DNA of 64,000 nucleotides from an uncultured SAR86 cluster bacterium (lineage in GTDB: Bacteria > Pseudomonadota > Gammaproteobacteria > Magnimaribacterales > D2472). Location: positions 1-64,000 of the forward strand of contig CACOPA010000007.1 in assembly GCA_902628925.1 (NCBI GenBank), read 5' to 3'. The position numbers and the translations under genes are program-made. Position 1 is the first letter of the stretch. Every line of letters starts with the position of its first letter. This document shows, one piece after another, positions 22,723 to 32,076 of the stretch. The notes under the pieces are model-generated. The model saw only the letters and a program-made list of their open reading frames with translations. It was not told the DNA's origin and made no database searches.

Positions 22723-24015
22723 ATGAAAATTCATATTCTTGGAATTTGCGGCACCTTTATGGGTGGACTTGCAAGGATATTATCTGAGTCAGATCATGAT
22801 ATTTCTGGTTCAGATGTTGCCTTTTATCCACCTATGTCAGATCAACTTAATGACTTAGGAATTAATCTAACTTCTGGATATGCAGCTAAGGATCTTCCAG
22901 GTGCTGATTTGTATATCATTGGCAATGCTCTTTCTAGAGGCAATGAAAGTGTTGAATATATTCTTCAAAAGAAACTTAATTTTACCTCTGGGCCAGCGAT
23001 GCTTGGCAATGTCCTCAAAGATAAAAATGTCTTAGCAGTATCAGGTACTCATGGCAAAACAACTACCGCAGCAATGCTTTGTAAAATCATGCACGACAAA
23101 TATAAAGATATAGGATATTTGGTTGGAGGTGTTGCCCAAGATTTAGAGGGATCAGCAAAGCTTGGAAAAGGTGAATATTTCATTATTGAAGCTGATGAGT
23201 ATGATTCAGCTTTTTTTGATAAGCGATCAAAGTTTATTCATTATTCCCCTAATACTTTAATAATAAATAATATTGAGTTTGATCACGCTGATATATTTTC
23301 TGACATTGATGAAATTTATAAGCAATTCCATCATCTAGTAAGAATTATTCCAAATAATGGCAATATCATTTTTCATTCTGATGATAAAGATGTAGGGAAG
23401 CTAATTCAGATGGGATGCTGGTCGAATCTTTTTTCTCTCGGAGAGGAAAGTATTTCTTATAACCATCAAGAAAATATTATTTCAACTGATAATAATCATT
23501 TTCCAGTTGATAAATTACCATTTTTTGGAAGACACAATTATCAAAATGCAGTTGCTGCGATGCATGCAGCTTACTTAAATGGTGTGGATTATAAATCTGC
23601 ATTTAATTCATTGAGGGAGTTTGGTGGTGTAAAGAGACGATTGCAGGTCGTATATAACAAAAATAATAAAATCGTTTACGATGATTTTGCTCATCATCCA
23701 ACTGCCATTTCAGCAACAATTGACGCTGTTATTAAGGATCACTCAGGTGGGACGCTAGGCATTATTGAGTTAGCATCGAACACGATGAAATCAGGCCATC
23801 ATGGAAAAGCTCTTTTAGAGAGCGCTCATAAGCTCGATTATGTGTATTGGCTTGATAGGAATTGTGTACTTGATCATCAGAATGCTTTTGATGACCTTGA
23901 AAATTTGCTAAATGTCGCCAATAAAGAGTTAAGGGAATGTAAAAACATTCTTCTAATGACCAATAGTGATAGTAAAAAACTAATAGATCCCATAACAAAA
24001 ATTCTAGATGAATAA
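22723..24015 (+). CDS. mpl: UDP-MurNAc:L-Ala-gamma-D-Glu-mDap ligase
   Basis: Mur-ligase-type enzyme that re-attaches recycled murein tripeptide to UDP-MurNAc in the cytoplasm. HILGICGTFMGGLARIL is the typical Mpl N-terminus, the ATP loop is GTHGKTT (residues 108-114), and IIEADEYDSAFFDKRSKF and NNIEFDHADIF are the Mpl forms of the central-domain motifs. FGRHNYQNAVAAMHAA and VYDDFAHHPTAI follow. At 430 residues it is slightly shorter than E. coli Mpl, mainly at the C-terminus. It overlaps the next gene by 8 bases. Confidence 0.93.
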   Translation: MKIHILGICGTFMGGLARILSESDHDISGSDVAFYPPMSDQLNDLGINLTSGYAAKDLPGADLYIIGNALSRGNESVEYILQKKLNFTSGPAMLGNVLKDKNVLAVSGTHGKTTTAAMLCKIMHDKYKDIGYLVGGVAQDLEGSAKLGKGEYFIIEADEYDSAFFDKRSKFIHYSPNTLIINNIEFDHADIFSDIDEIYKQFHHLVRIIPNNGNIIFHSDDKDVGKLIQMGCWSNLFSLGEESISYNHQENIISTDNNHFPVDKLPFFGRHNYQNAVAAMHAAYLNGVDYKSAFNSLREFGGVKRRLQVVYNKNNKIVYDDFAHHPTAISATIDAVIKDHSGGTLGIIELASNTMKSGHHGKALLESAHKLDYVYWLDRNCVLDHQNAFDDLENLLNVANKELRECKNILLMTNSDSKKLIDPITKILDE

Positions 24016-24601
24016 ATCCCTTCCAATTTTTCCATTAGGTATCGTTGTACTCCCCGGAAATATTCAATCTTTACAAATTTTTGAACCGCGATATTTAAAA
24101 ATGATTAAAGATGTTATGCGTTGTGATAATCAATTTGTTATCTCACTTTTGAGCAACTCAAATCAAGATATTTCCTTTAAAGACAAAGGGACTCTTGTAG
24201 AAATAATAGATTTTAATGATTTACCAAATGGCCTGCTTGGGATTACAGTCAAGGGCGCAACAAGAGTTGAAATTTCTTCAGCTGAAATAAATGAGGATGA
24301 TTATCATGTTGGTCAAATTTTTCCAATCTCTGAACCAACTGTTGATGATCAAGCATTATTAGCAAAGTTTCCTGAACTTATTAATGTATTAAGTCAACTA
24401 AAAGAACACCCTAAAGTAAGAGAGTTGCCGATAGATATTAATTTATCTTCAGCTGATTCGGTGAGTTTTCATCTTGGAGGCTTAATACCATTGAGCCCAC
24501 TCGATAAACAATTATTATTAGATGCATTCGATGCAGGTCAAAGATTAAATATCTTATCCAGACTGCTTGATGAAATTTCCAGTTCATCACGTAAAGCCTA
24601 A
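24008..24601 (+). CDS. LON peptidase substrate-binding domain protein
   Basis: A 197-residue protein formed only by the N-terminal substrate-binding domain of Lon, without ATPase or protease parts. The family opening PIFPLGIVVLPG...LQIFEPRYLKMIKDV is clear, and the rest has the helical second half ending near LLDEISSS. Such stand-alone LON-N proteins are common in proteobacteria; their role is unknown, perhaps peptide or protein binding. It is coupled to mpl by an 8-base overlap. Confidence 0.88.
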   Translation: MNKSLPIFPLGIVVLPGNIQSLQIFEPRYLKMIKDVMRCDNQFVISLLSNSNQDISFKDKGTLVEIIDFNDLPNGLLGITVKGATRVEISSAEINEDDYHVGQIFPISEPTVDDQALLAKFPELINVLSQLKEHPKVRELPIDINLSSADSVSFHLGGLIPLSPLDKQLLLDAFDAGQRLNILSRLLDEISSSSRKA

Positions 24602-24724
24602 TTTAATTAAGAACTAAACTTATGTGTTGCTTAATTTCGCACTAGTACAATCTTTTTGCCTACTATTTTTTTTTATACAAACATTTAATATAGCTTTATA
24701 GGGAAATTCTAAAAAGGAGAGAAA

Positions 24725-25726
24725 ATGGAAAATACTAAGTGGGTCTTAAAAGAAAGACCGATTGGGTTAGTCAAAGATTCAGATTTTGAATTAATTAAAG
24801 AAGAAATTGGCCAATTAAATGACCAAGAAATTCTGCTAGAAAATTTATACTTATCTTTTGATCCTACCCAGAGAATGTGGCTGAATGATATGCCAGGATA
24901 TTTACCTCCGGTTCAAATAGGAGAGGTGGTTCGATCCGGCGGCGTTGGCAAAGTGATTGATTCTAAGCACTCCGACTATAAGGTTGGAGATTTGGTTTTC
25001 GGATTTGTTGGATGGCAATCTCATTGCTTGGTTGCACCAACTCAGGATGAAAGATTTAGAGTTATTCCGGATATTCTTCCATTGCCCACTATGTTAAATG
25101 TTTTAGGCACAACAGGGATCACTGCCTATTATGGCTTGGTTGAATTGGGCGACCCTAAACCGGGTGAAACTGTTCTAGTATCTGGAGCAGCAGGTGCAAC
25201 TGGTTCAGTTGCAGCTCAGATCGCAAAACTCAAAGGATGTAATGTTATCGGAATAGCTGGTGGTGAAAAAAAATGCCAATGGCTAAGAGACTGTGGAATC
25301 GACGAGGTTATAGATTATAAAAATAGCAATGTTCATGAGGAGCTGCCTAAGGTTGCTAAAGATGGTATCGATGTTTATTTTGATAATGTTGGTGGAGAAC
25401 TTCTTGAGACAGTCCTATTCCTCATCAATATCAATGCCAGAGTTCTTTTATGTGGCGGCATTTCTTCTGGTTATGACGCCACTAAGTTACCTGATGGGCC
25501 TAAAAACCTTTTTTCATTAATTATTAAGAGAGCAACAATGCAAGGATTTTTAGTTTTAGATTATCTCCCTCATGCTGAAAAGGCCTTAGAAGAAATTGGG
25601 ACTTGGGTTATGGAGGGTAAGATAAAGCACATAGAAGATGTCCAAGAAGGACTTGAGAACTGTCCTCAAACCTTAAACAGACTCTTCACCGGCCAAAACT
25701 TCGGAAAACAAGTGCTAAAAATTTAA
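24725..25726 (+). CDS. NADP-dependent oxidoreductase, MDR family (CurA-like)
   Basis: Zinc-free medium-chain reductase that reduces activated double bonds with NADPH, like curcumin reductase CurA and leukotriene B4 dehydrogenase. A GroES-like N-terminal domain (LYLSFDPTQRMWLND) precedes a Rossmann domain with VSGAAGATGSVAAQIAK at about residues 153-169, where AAGATG is the cofactor loop. FDNVGGELLE and the C-terminal NFGKQVLK are family hallmarks. Length of 333 residues is exact. A strong AAGGAGAG ribosome-binding site lies just before ATG 24725. The 122 bases upstream hold no gene. Substrate is unknown. Confidence 0.9.
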   Translation: MENTKWVLKERPIGLVKDSDFELIKEEIGQLNDQEILLENLYLSFDPTQRMWLNDMPGYLPPVQIGEVVRSGGVGKVIDSKHSDYKVGDLVFGFVGWQSHCLVAPTQDERFRVIPDILPLPTMLNVLGTTGITAYYGLVELGDPKPGETVLVSGAAGATGSVAAQIAKLKGCNVIGIAGGEKKCQWLRDCGIDEVIDYKNSNVHEELPKVAKDGIDVYFDNVGGELLETVLFLININARVLLCGGISSGYDATKLPDGPKNLFSLIIKRATMQGFLVLDYLPHAEKALEEIGTWVMEGKIKHIEDVQEGLENCPQTLNRLFTGQNFGKQVLKI

Positions 25727-26154
25727 ATCTTTAACGGTGGTTTACTAAGACAAGATCTAATCCAATTTATTGAGTTGATCACACCTTTTTGCTTTAAAAG
25801 CTTCCTCTCAAATTTATATTTTCCTGGATAGTCCATGAAGACTAGTCCAGTGATGATTGTAAGAATTCCTTGTCCTGGCAATACGAGCATTAAAATACCA
25901 GACAGTAATAACAAGATACCAAAAAAATTTTTTGTAATTAAAACTAACAATTTTAATAATGGGTATCGAGAATTTTGAACGCTGGAAATTAAATTTCTAT
26001 TTTCAGATTTGAAATAATCTTCTGGCAAAAATGAAATAATCAGCACCATCATGAAAACTGAGATGATAAGAATGAATATAGATAAGCTGCCTAAAAGAAA
26101 TAGCAAATCGCTATTCATACTTGACCATGAAATAATTTTCTCACTAATGCTCAT
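25723..26154 (-). CDS. PGPGW-type small membrane protein
   Basis: A 143-residue inner-membrane protein with about three hydrophobic helices (near residues 16-42 and 65-105). The stretch LVLPGQGILTIITGLVFMDYPGKYKFE matches in pattern the PGPGW-motif transmembrane family, here with LPGQG in place of PGPGW. Its function is unknown. It converges on the oxidoreductase gene with a 4-base overlap and diverges from rsfS across 95 bases. Confidence 0.7.
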   Translation of the reverse strand: MSISEKIISWSSMNSDLLFLLGSLSIFILIISVFMMVLIISFLPEDYFKSENRNLISSVQNSRYPLLKLLVLITKNFFGILLLLSGILMLVLPGQGILTIITGLVFMDYPGKYKFERKLLKQKGVINSINWIRSCLSKPPLKI

Positions 26155-26249
26155 TTATTAGATACTTTATAGCTCTTCGAGTGGATTGATCAATCTATTT
26201 TAGTTATTCTTAGCCTATTGAATATGAAGATATGGGTTAATAACCTTTA

Positions 26250-26603
26250 ATGAAAAGCATCGAACCACTTAATATTTGTATTCAAGCACTCAACGATTTA
26301 AAAGCACAAAATTTACTTACATTAGACATATCAAAGTCTTCAAATTTTTCTGATTGGTTTGTAATAGCTACTGCAACTTCAGATAGGCATGCGAAGGCGA
26401 TTGCTAATAACGTAGTTGAAGAACTGAAAAATAATAATGTAGAAATTATAGGGGTGGAAGGGAAAGAAGAATCTGAATGGATATTAATTGATTCCGGGGA
26501 AGTTGTGATCAATATTATGCTTGATGAGACAAGGAGCTTTTATGATCTAGAAAGTCTCTGGGGAGCTGAAATGAGCTCATCAATATCAAGCGATGAAATT
26601 TAA
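26250..26603 (+). CDS. rsfS: Ribosome silencing factor RsfS
   Basis: Binds ribosomal protein uL14 and blocks subunit joining when nutrients are scarce. The protein has the family core ALNDLKAQNLLTLDIS, the WFVIATATSDRHAKAIA helix, GVEGKEESEWILIDSGEVVINIM and the C-terminal YDLESLWG. Length of 117 residues is normal. It is the first gene of the rsfS-rlmH-mrdA-rodA-mltB-dacA-dat operon and overlaps rlmH by 11 bases. Confidence 0.95.
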   Translation: MKSIEPLNICIQALNDLKAQNLLTLDISKSSNFSDWFVIATATSDRHAKAIANNVVEELKNNNVEIIGVEGKEESEWILIDSGEVVINIMLDETRSFYDLESLWGAEMSSSISSDEI

Positions 26604-27051
26604 AGTTCACTCAATTTTAAGTAAATCTCAAGTTTGGGAAGAAACCGCGTTAGAATTTTATAAAAAAAGGCTACATGAGCATGAGCTTATTTTTTTAAAT
26701 CATAAGCATAAACTCTCATCAAAGAACTCTGAAGAGTTAATACAGGCTGAGTCAGGAATATTGTTAAACAAAGTTGAAAAAATAGATCGTGCAATTTCAT
26801 GGGATATTAAAGGAAGGTCAATTTCTAGCAAAGAATTTGCCAATTTGATTTCGGAGTACTCCATGAATGATCATCAAATAGAATTTGTTATTGGTGGATC
26901 TCATGGCTTATCTAATGAGTTACTAGATAAGTCAAACCATGTAATATCAGCCTCAAAACTTACTTTCCCCCATAGACTATTTAAAATAATATTATCAGAA
27001 CAAATTTATAGAGCATGCTCAATTATCTCTAATCACCCTTATCATAAATAA
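26593..27051 (+). CDS. rlmH: 23S rRNA pseudouridine-1915 N3-methyltransferase
   Basis: SPOUT-class methyltransferase that modifies pseudouridine 1915 in helix 69 of 23S rRNA. The trefoil knot is shown by FVIGGSHGLSNELLDKSN and LTFPHRLFKIILSEQIYRACSIISNHPYHK, the AdoMet and dimer parts of RlmH. Length of 152 residues fits. It overlaps rsfS by 11 bases and is three bases from mrdA. Confidence 0.96.
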   Translation: MKFKVHSILSKSQVWEETALEFYKKRLHEHELIFLNHKHKLSSKNSEELIQAESGILLNKVEKIDRAISWDIKGRSISSKEFANLISEYSMNDHQIEFVIGGSHGLSNELLDKSNHVISASKLTFPHRLFKIILSEQIYRACSIISNHPYHK

Positions 27052-27054
27052 AAG

Positions 27055-28893
27055 ATGGATTTTCATGAAAGACAGCTAGAGCGCCAATCGTTTACACAGA
27101 GATCACTATTGGTGGCATCTCTTTTGCTGATTTTTATTGTAGTTATCTTATTTCGAACTTTTTCTTTACAAATTTCAAACTTCACAGAATTTGATAAAGC
27201 CTCCTTAAATAACAGAACCTATTCTGTTCCTGTCCAACCACTCAGAGGGAAAATTCTTGATAGAAATGGCGAAGTCATTTCAGAAAACATAGCTACGTTT
27301 GATTTGGTTACTACTCCAAGGGATATTAAGGATGTAGATGAATTTCTAGAGAAAATAGAAAAAATTATTGATCTTGATAAAGATGAGATCGATCTCTACA
27401 TTAAAAATTTTAATTCTAAGGCATTTTTTAATAGAGAGCTGGTTCTTAAAAAAAACTTATCTGAAATTGAAATCGCAAGATTTGAAGTAAGAGGATTTGA
27501 ACATAGAGAAGCTTTCGTTGGTAAAAGATTCAGAAGGGTCTCAAGGTATGATGATATTTTTTCTCACGTTCTTGGCTATACAGGTGTCGCTAGAGAGAAT
27601 AATTTAGATGAACAAAATAGGTTTAGATCTAATAGCTGGAGAGATGCAGTTTTTTCATATGCCAATGGATTAATAGAAGGTAAAGCAGGTCTAGAGAAGA
27701 CTTATAACCAAAGTTTAACTGGCACATTTGGTATAAAGCAATTCGAGGTTGATGCAAGAGGTCGTCTAGTCAAGGAGTTGAGTTTTACCCCACCAATCAA
27801 TGGAGAAAATATTTTAACTACCCTCGATATTGATGCTCAAAAAGTAGCAGCCAATCAACTAGGCAGAAGAAAGGGTTCGATTGTTGCTGTAGATGTAGAG
27901 ACAGGGGGGATTGTGGCAATTTACAGTTACCCAACTTTTTCAGTTAATAAAATGGCAAATGGGATTAGCCAATTAGATTATGAAGATTTAATAAATGATC
28001 CTGATAAACCCTTCTTTGATAGATCTGTCGCTGGAAGATATCCTCCCGCCTCAACAATCAAGCCTTTGGTAGGCATTCATGCTTTAAATAGAGGCCAAAT
28101 AAGCTGGACAACAAAAATTGATGACCCAGGTTTTTTTGAATTACCCGAAGATGGAAGAATTTTTAGAAGCTGGGGAGAAATAGCTCATGGTTTAATTAAT
28201 CTTAATCAAGCCCTGATAAGAAGTTCAAATACATATTTTTTTAATCTTGCCTATAACTCTGGAATAAACGAATTAGCAGATGATTTTGAAAAATTTGGTT
28301 TTGGAAGAACTGTTTGCGTTGATTGCATCTTGGAGGATGGAGGATTGGTTCCAAGACCTCAATGGAAAATGAATAACCTAAATTTTGGATGGTTTAAAGG
28401 CGACACAGTTAATATTGGAGTTGGACAAGGATATATTAGTGCTACCCCAATTCAATTAGCCCATTACACAGCAGCACTGGCAAATAAAGGGACGAAAAAA
28501 CCACTGTTTTTAAATAATTCTTTAAGTGGAAAGATACCATCATCCGAGATTGAACTAGAAAATTTTAATCAACGGGACTGGAGGCTTCTTCATAAAGCAA
28601 TGGAGAGTGTAGTCGAATCTGATTTCGGAACAGCAAGACGAATTAGAGATCAAAAAGACTTTCTTATAGCTGCAAAAACTGGAACAGGGGAGATCATTAG
28701 TTTAGATTCTAGAGAAGAATATGAAAGGATTAGGGAGGACCAAGGTCTAAGAGATCATGCAATTATTGTTGCTTTTGCTCCAGCTGAAAAACCCAAGTAT
28801 GCCGTCAGTGTCATTATTGAGAATGGTGAGAGTGGTGGGTCCGTAGCTGGTCCAGTAGCTTTGAACATCCTTAAAGAGTTATTAAAAGAATGA
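27055..28893 (+). CDS. mrdA: Penicillin-binding protein 2, elongasome transpeptidase
   Basis: Cross-links peptidoglycan during side-wall growth, working with RodA in the rod complex. A single N-terminal membrane anchor (residues about 18-40) is followed by the pedestal domain (LRGKILDRNGEVISEN) and the transpeptidase domain. The active-site motifs are SxxK at Ser333-Lys336 (ASTIK), SSN in IRSSNTYFF and KTG in AAKTGTGE. Length of 612 residues is normal. It overlaps rodA by 4 bases. Confidence 0.96.
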   Translation: MDFHERQLERQSFTQRSLLVASLLLIFIVVILFRTFSLQISNFTEFDKASLNNRTYSVPVQPLRGKILDRNGEVISENIATFDLVTTPRDIKDVDEFLEKIEKIIDLDKDEIDLYIKNFNSKAFFNRELVLKKNLSEIEIARFEVRGFEHREAFVGKRFRRVSRYDDIFSHVLGYTGVARENNLDEQNRFRSNSWRDAVFSYANGLIEGKAGLEKTYNQSLTGTFGIKQFEVDARGRLVKELSFTPPINGENILTTLDIDAQKVAANQLGRRKGSIVAVDVETGGIVAIYSYPTFSVNKMANGISQLDYEDLINDPDKPFFDRSVAGRYPPASTIKPLVGIHALNRGQISWTTKIDDPGFFELPEDGRIFRSWGEIAHGLINLNQALIRSSNTYFFNLAYNSGINELADDFEKFGFGRTVCVDCILEDGGLVPRPQWKMNNLNFGWFKGDTVNIGVGQGYISATPIQLAHYTAALANKGTKKPLFLNNSLSGKIPSSEIELENFNQRDWRLLHKAMESVVESDFGTARRIRDQKDFLIAAKTGTGEIISLDSREEYERIREDQGLRDHAIIVAFAPAEKPKYAVSVIIENGESGGSVAGPVALNILKELLKE

Positions 28894-29969
28894 TCAAAAA
28901 AATTTACTTAGATCCATATATTTTTATAGGCATCTCATCATTAGCAATGGTTGGAGTTTTAATTCTTTTCAGTGCATCAGAGGGTGATACAACCATTGTT
29001 TTAAAGCAAACAATTTATGTTGTTTTAGGACTATTATTGTTTTTAATTGTTAGTCAGCCTGATCCTGATATCTATAGGAGGTTCTCTCCGCTTATTCTTT
29101 TTGTGACTCTGGTTCTGGTATTTGTGGCTTATTTTTTTGGTCCCGAAATAAATGGCGCTAAAAGATGGATAAGGCTTTTTGGATTTTCATTTCAGCCCTC
29201 AGAGCTCTTAAAAATATCCCTACCACTTTTTTTAGCATCTTTCTTATTTGATAAAAAGCTGCCAATTAATGCAAAGCAAACGGTTATTTCAATCTTTTTT
29301 ATTTTGGCTTGTTTTTTATCTGTTTATATTCAACCAGATCTTGGGACAGGATTACTGATTGCTGCATCCGGGTTTTTAGTATTATTTCTTGCTGGGTTAA
29401 GTTGGGTTTTTATTGGAATTACAATTGCAGCAATTTTAATTTTCTCACCCTTCATATGGAATAATCTTCTTGAACCATTTCAAAGAGATCGCATTTGGAC
29501 TCTTTTTAATCCAGAGTCAGATCCTTATGGTTCAGGTTGGAATATTATTCAATCAAAAATTGCGATCGGAAGTGGGGGCTTCTTTGGAAAAGGTTATGGG
29601 GAGGGCAGTCAAACCCATCTCAACTTTCTTCCCGAAACACAAACAGACTTTATTTTTTCTGTTTTGGCAGAAGAGTTTGGATTTATTGGTGTTTTACTAT
29701 TGTTAATTCTGTATTCATTTGTGCTTTTGAGAACATTTTATTTGGCTGTAAATGCTCGTGATCGTTTTTGTCGCCTTGTAATTGGCGGATTTATTTTTAC
29801 ATTCGGCTTTAATGTGATGATTAATCTTGCAATGGTAATTGGACTTATTCCTGTAGTGGGGATGCCGCTTCCTTTTTTTAGCCGAGGTGGAACCTCTCTA
29901 CTTTCAATATTTCTGATGTTTGGGATAATAACTTCGATGTCAACACATAAAAAATTTATACCAAAATGA
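28890..29969 (+). CDS. rodA: Rod-shape glycosyltransferase RodA (SEDS)
   Basis: SEDS-family peptidoglycan polymerase of the elongation complex. About ten membrane helices are visible. Family motifs include NGAKRWIRLFGFSFQPSELLK, QPDLGTGLL, NPESDPYGSGWNIIQSKIAIGSGG and LPETQTDFIFSVLAEEFGFIG, and the C-terminal GMPLPFFSRGGTS. Length of 359 residues is normal. It overlaps both neighbours by 4 bases, so expression is tightly tied to mrdA. Confidence 0.96.
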   Translation: MIKKIYLDPYIFIGISSLAMVGVLILFSASEGDTTIVLKQTIYVVLGLLLFLIVSQPDPDIYRRFSPLILFVTLVLVFVAYFFGPEINGAKRWIRLFGFSFQPSELLKISLPLFLASFLFDKKLPINAKQTVISIFFILACFLSVYIQPDLGTGLLIAASGFLVLFLAGLSWVFIGITIAAILIFSPFIWNNLLEPFQRDRIWTLFNPESDPYGSGWNIIQSKIAIGSGGFFGKGYGEGSQTHLNFLPETQTDFIFSVLAEEFGFIGVLLLLILYSFVLLRTFYLAVNARDRFCRLVIGGFIFTFGFNVMINLAMVIGLIPVVGMPLPFFSRGGTSLLSIFLMFGIITSMSTHKKFIPK

Positions 29970-30922
29970 GGATACTTTTATTTCTATTAATATTTAGTTT
30001 TCATTTGACCGGATATGATTTTGATCATCCTAAATATGAACTTATTCAAAAAGCTTTAGTTGAAGAACATAATTTTAGTGCAGAAGAAATCAAGCTAATC
30101 ATTGGTCAAGCTGAGAAGCAACAAAAAATCATTGACTCAATGAATTCTCCAGCCGAATTTACTTGGACATGGGATAGATATAGAAAATTGTTCATAGAAC
30201 CAAAACGTATCAAAAATGGAAAACTATTTATTAAAAATAATCTTGAGACTTTAGAAAGAGCAGAAGCTCAATTTGGTGTTCCCAAGGAAGTTATTACAGC
30301 AATTCTTGGGGTAGAGACAAGATACGGAAAAATTATGGGTTCTTACAGAGTTTTAGACGCGCTGTCGACTCTTAGCTTTGATTATCCAAGACGGTCAAAT
30401 TTTTTCTCACAGGAGTTGATCAACCTCCTTCTCTTGGCTAGAGAGAATAATCTTGATATTTTTAAGCTTAAGGGCTCCTATGCTGGTGCCATGGGTTATG
30501 GTCAATTTATTCCTTCAAGTTATAGGGCATATGCTGTTGATTTTGATAATGATGGGTCTGTGGATTTACTCAACTCTGTTGAAGATGCAATAGGAAGCAT
30601 AGGAAATTATCTTTTTCAGCATGGTTGGAAATCAAATTATCCAATAATATGGGAGGTAAATAATTCCTTTAAAGGTCTTAATTTAGATTTAGTAAACAAT
30701 GTTAGGAAAAAAGTTAATTTTGACAGCAAAACAATGTCACCTAAAAATCCTATTGATTTCAATTTTGAAGGATTAAATACTGATGTTTTGCTGCTGAGTT
30801 ATGAGACTAATAAAAGTACTAATTATTTTGTTGGTACAAGAAACTTTATTGCTATTACGAAGTACAATGTGAGTCATTTTTATGCAAAGGCTGTGTACGA
30901 CCTTGCACAAGAATTTTTATGA
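29966..30922 (+). CDS. mltB: Membrane-bound lytic transglycosylase B
   Basis: Periplasmic enzyme that cleaves glycan strands with formation of 1,6-anhydro-MurNAc. The catalytic Glu is Glu117 in LGVETRYG, followed by the family's LDALSTLSFDYPRRS and GAMGYGQFIPSSYRAYAVDFDNDGSVDL. The N-terminal hydrophobic stretch ends in LTGY (residues 14-17): LTG would be a lipobox, but the required Cys is Tyr17, encoded by TAT at 30014, one base from TGT. The protein is therefore probably released into the periplasm, or anchored only by its signal, rather than lipidated. It overlaps rodA and dacA by 4 bases each. Confidence 0.93.
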   Translation: MRILLFLLIFSFHLTGYDFDHPKYELIQKALVEEHNFSAEEIKLIIGQAEKQQKIIDSMNSPAEFTWTWDRYRKLFIEPKRIKNGKLFIKNNLETLERAEAQFGVPKEVITAILGVETRYGKIMGSYRVLDALSTLSFDYPRRSNFFSQELINLLLLARENNLDIFKLKGSYAGAMGYGQFIPSSYRAYAVDFDNDGSVDLLNSVEDAIGSIGNYLFQHGWKSNYPIIWEVNNSFKGLNLDLVNNVRKKVNFDSKTMSPKNPIDFNFEGLNTDVLLLSYETNKSTNYFVGTRNFIAITKYNVSHFYAKAVYDLAQEFL

Positions 30923-32076
30923 AAAATAATATTTTAAAAAGTTACTTAATTGTTTCATTATTCGCAGTTAGTGTTTCGGGTCAATCTATTGTGCCAACGC
31001 CTCCCGAATTAAACCTCTCCAGCTATATTTTAATGGACGAAACAACTGGAAAAATTTTAGCTGAATCTAACTCTAATTCTCAAATTGAACCTGCAAGCAT
31101 GACGAAAGTCATGACAGGTTACATCGTTGCAGATCAAATTGAGCAGGACATGATTTCAAACGATGATAATGTATTAATTTCAACAAAGGCATGGAAGATG
31201 GAAGGATCTCGAATGTTTATTGAGGTTGGAAAGAGAGTTTCAGTTGAGGATTTATTAAGGGGCTTGGTTATCCAATCTGGCAATGATGCAGCAGTAGCAC
31301 TTGCTGAATATGTGGCAGGCTCAGAACAAATTTTTGTTGATGTTATGAATGAATATGCTTCAGTACTAGGTTTACGAAATACACTATTTCAAAACTCGAC
31401 CGGTCTGCCTGATGCTGACCATTTTACCAGCGTAAGGGATCTAGCTGTTTTGTCTAAAGCATTGATTGATAATTTTCCATCACATTATGATCTTTATAAA
31501 GAGAAAGAATTTACATTTAATAATATAAGGCAGCTTAATCGCAACAAATTACTTTGGCGTGATGAATCTGTCGATGGGATGAAAACAGGTCATACTGAAG
31601 CTGCAGGGTATTGCCTTATTGCTTCAGCAAAAAGAAATGATATGCGATTAATAACTGTTGTTGCTGGAAGCAAATCTGATAAACATAGGTTTGATGCGTC
31701 ACAAAGACTTCTCGAGTATGGTTTTAGATTTTATGCTGCACAAAAATTATTAGATGGTAACAAAGAGCTCAAGTCCTCAACTGTTTGGGGCGGTAAAAAA
31801 GAATCAGTTTCAATAGGTTTAGAGAATGATCTTTTGGTGACCCTGCCAAGAGGTGACTTCAGAAACCTAACTATAAATTACACAATCCAAAACAACATAC
31901 AAGCCCCAATAAAAGCTGGTGATGAGCTGGGGCTCGTTGAAGTTATTTCTAATAATAATATTGTTGTTTCTGAATCACTTATTGCGCTTGAAGATATTGA
32001 CGAGAAGGGATTTTTTGGCAGAATGATTGCAAAAATTATCTTATGGTTTATAGGGCTCTTCAATTTTAATGAGTAA
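30919..32076 (+). CDS. dacA: D-alanyl-D-alanine carboxypeptidase (PBP5/6 type)
   Basis: Removes the terminal D-alanine from murein pentapeptides in the periplasm. After a signal peptide ending near SVSGQ, the three active-site motifs are SxxK at Ser60-Lys63 (ASMTK), SGN at 120-122 (IQSGNDAA) and KTG in DGMKTGHTEAAGYC. A C-terminal beta domain and a final amphipathic/hydrophobic helix (FGRMIAKIILWFIGLFNFNE) anchor it to the membrane. Length of 385 residues is normal. It overlaps dat by 8 bases. Confidence 0.95.
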   Translation: MKNNILKSYLIVSLFAVSVSGQSIVPTPPELNLSSYILMDETTGKILAESNSNSQIEPASMTKVMTGYIVADQIEQDMISNDDNVLISTKAWKMEGSRMFIEVGKRVSVEDLLRGLVIQSGNDAAVALAEYVAGSEQIFVDVMNEYASVLGLRNTLFQNSTGLPDADHFTSVRDLAVLSKALIDNFPSHYDLYKEKEFTFNNIRQLNRNKLLWRDESVDGMKTGHTEAAGYCLIASAKRNDMRLITVVAGSKSDKHRFDASQRLLEYGFRFYAAQKLLDGNKELKSSTVWGGKKESVSIGLENDLLVTLPRGDFRNLTINYTIQNNIQAPIKAGDELGLVEVISNNNIVVSESLIALEDIDEKGFFGRMIAKIILWFIGLFNFNE

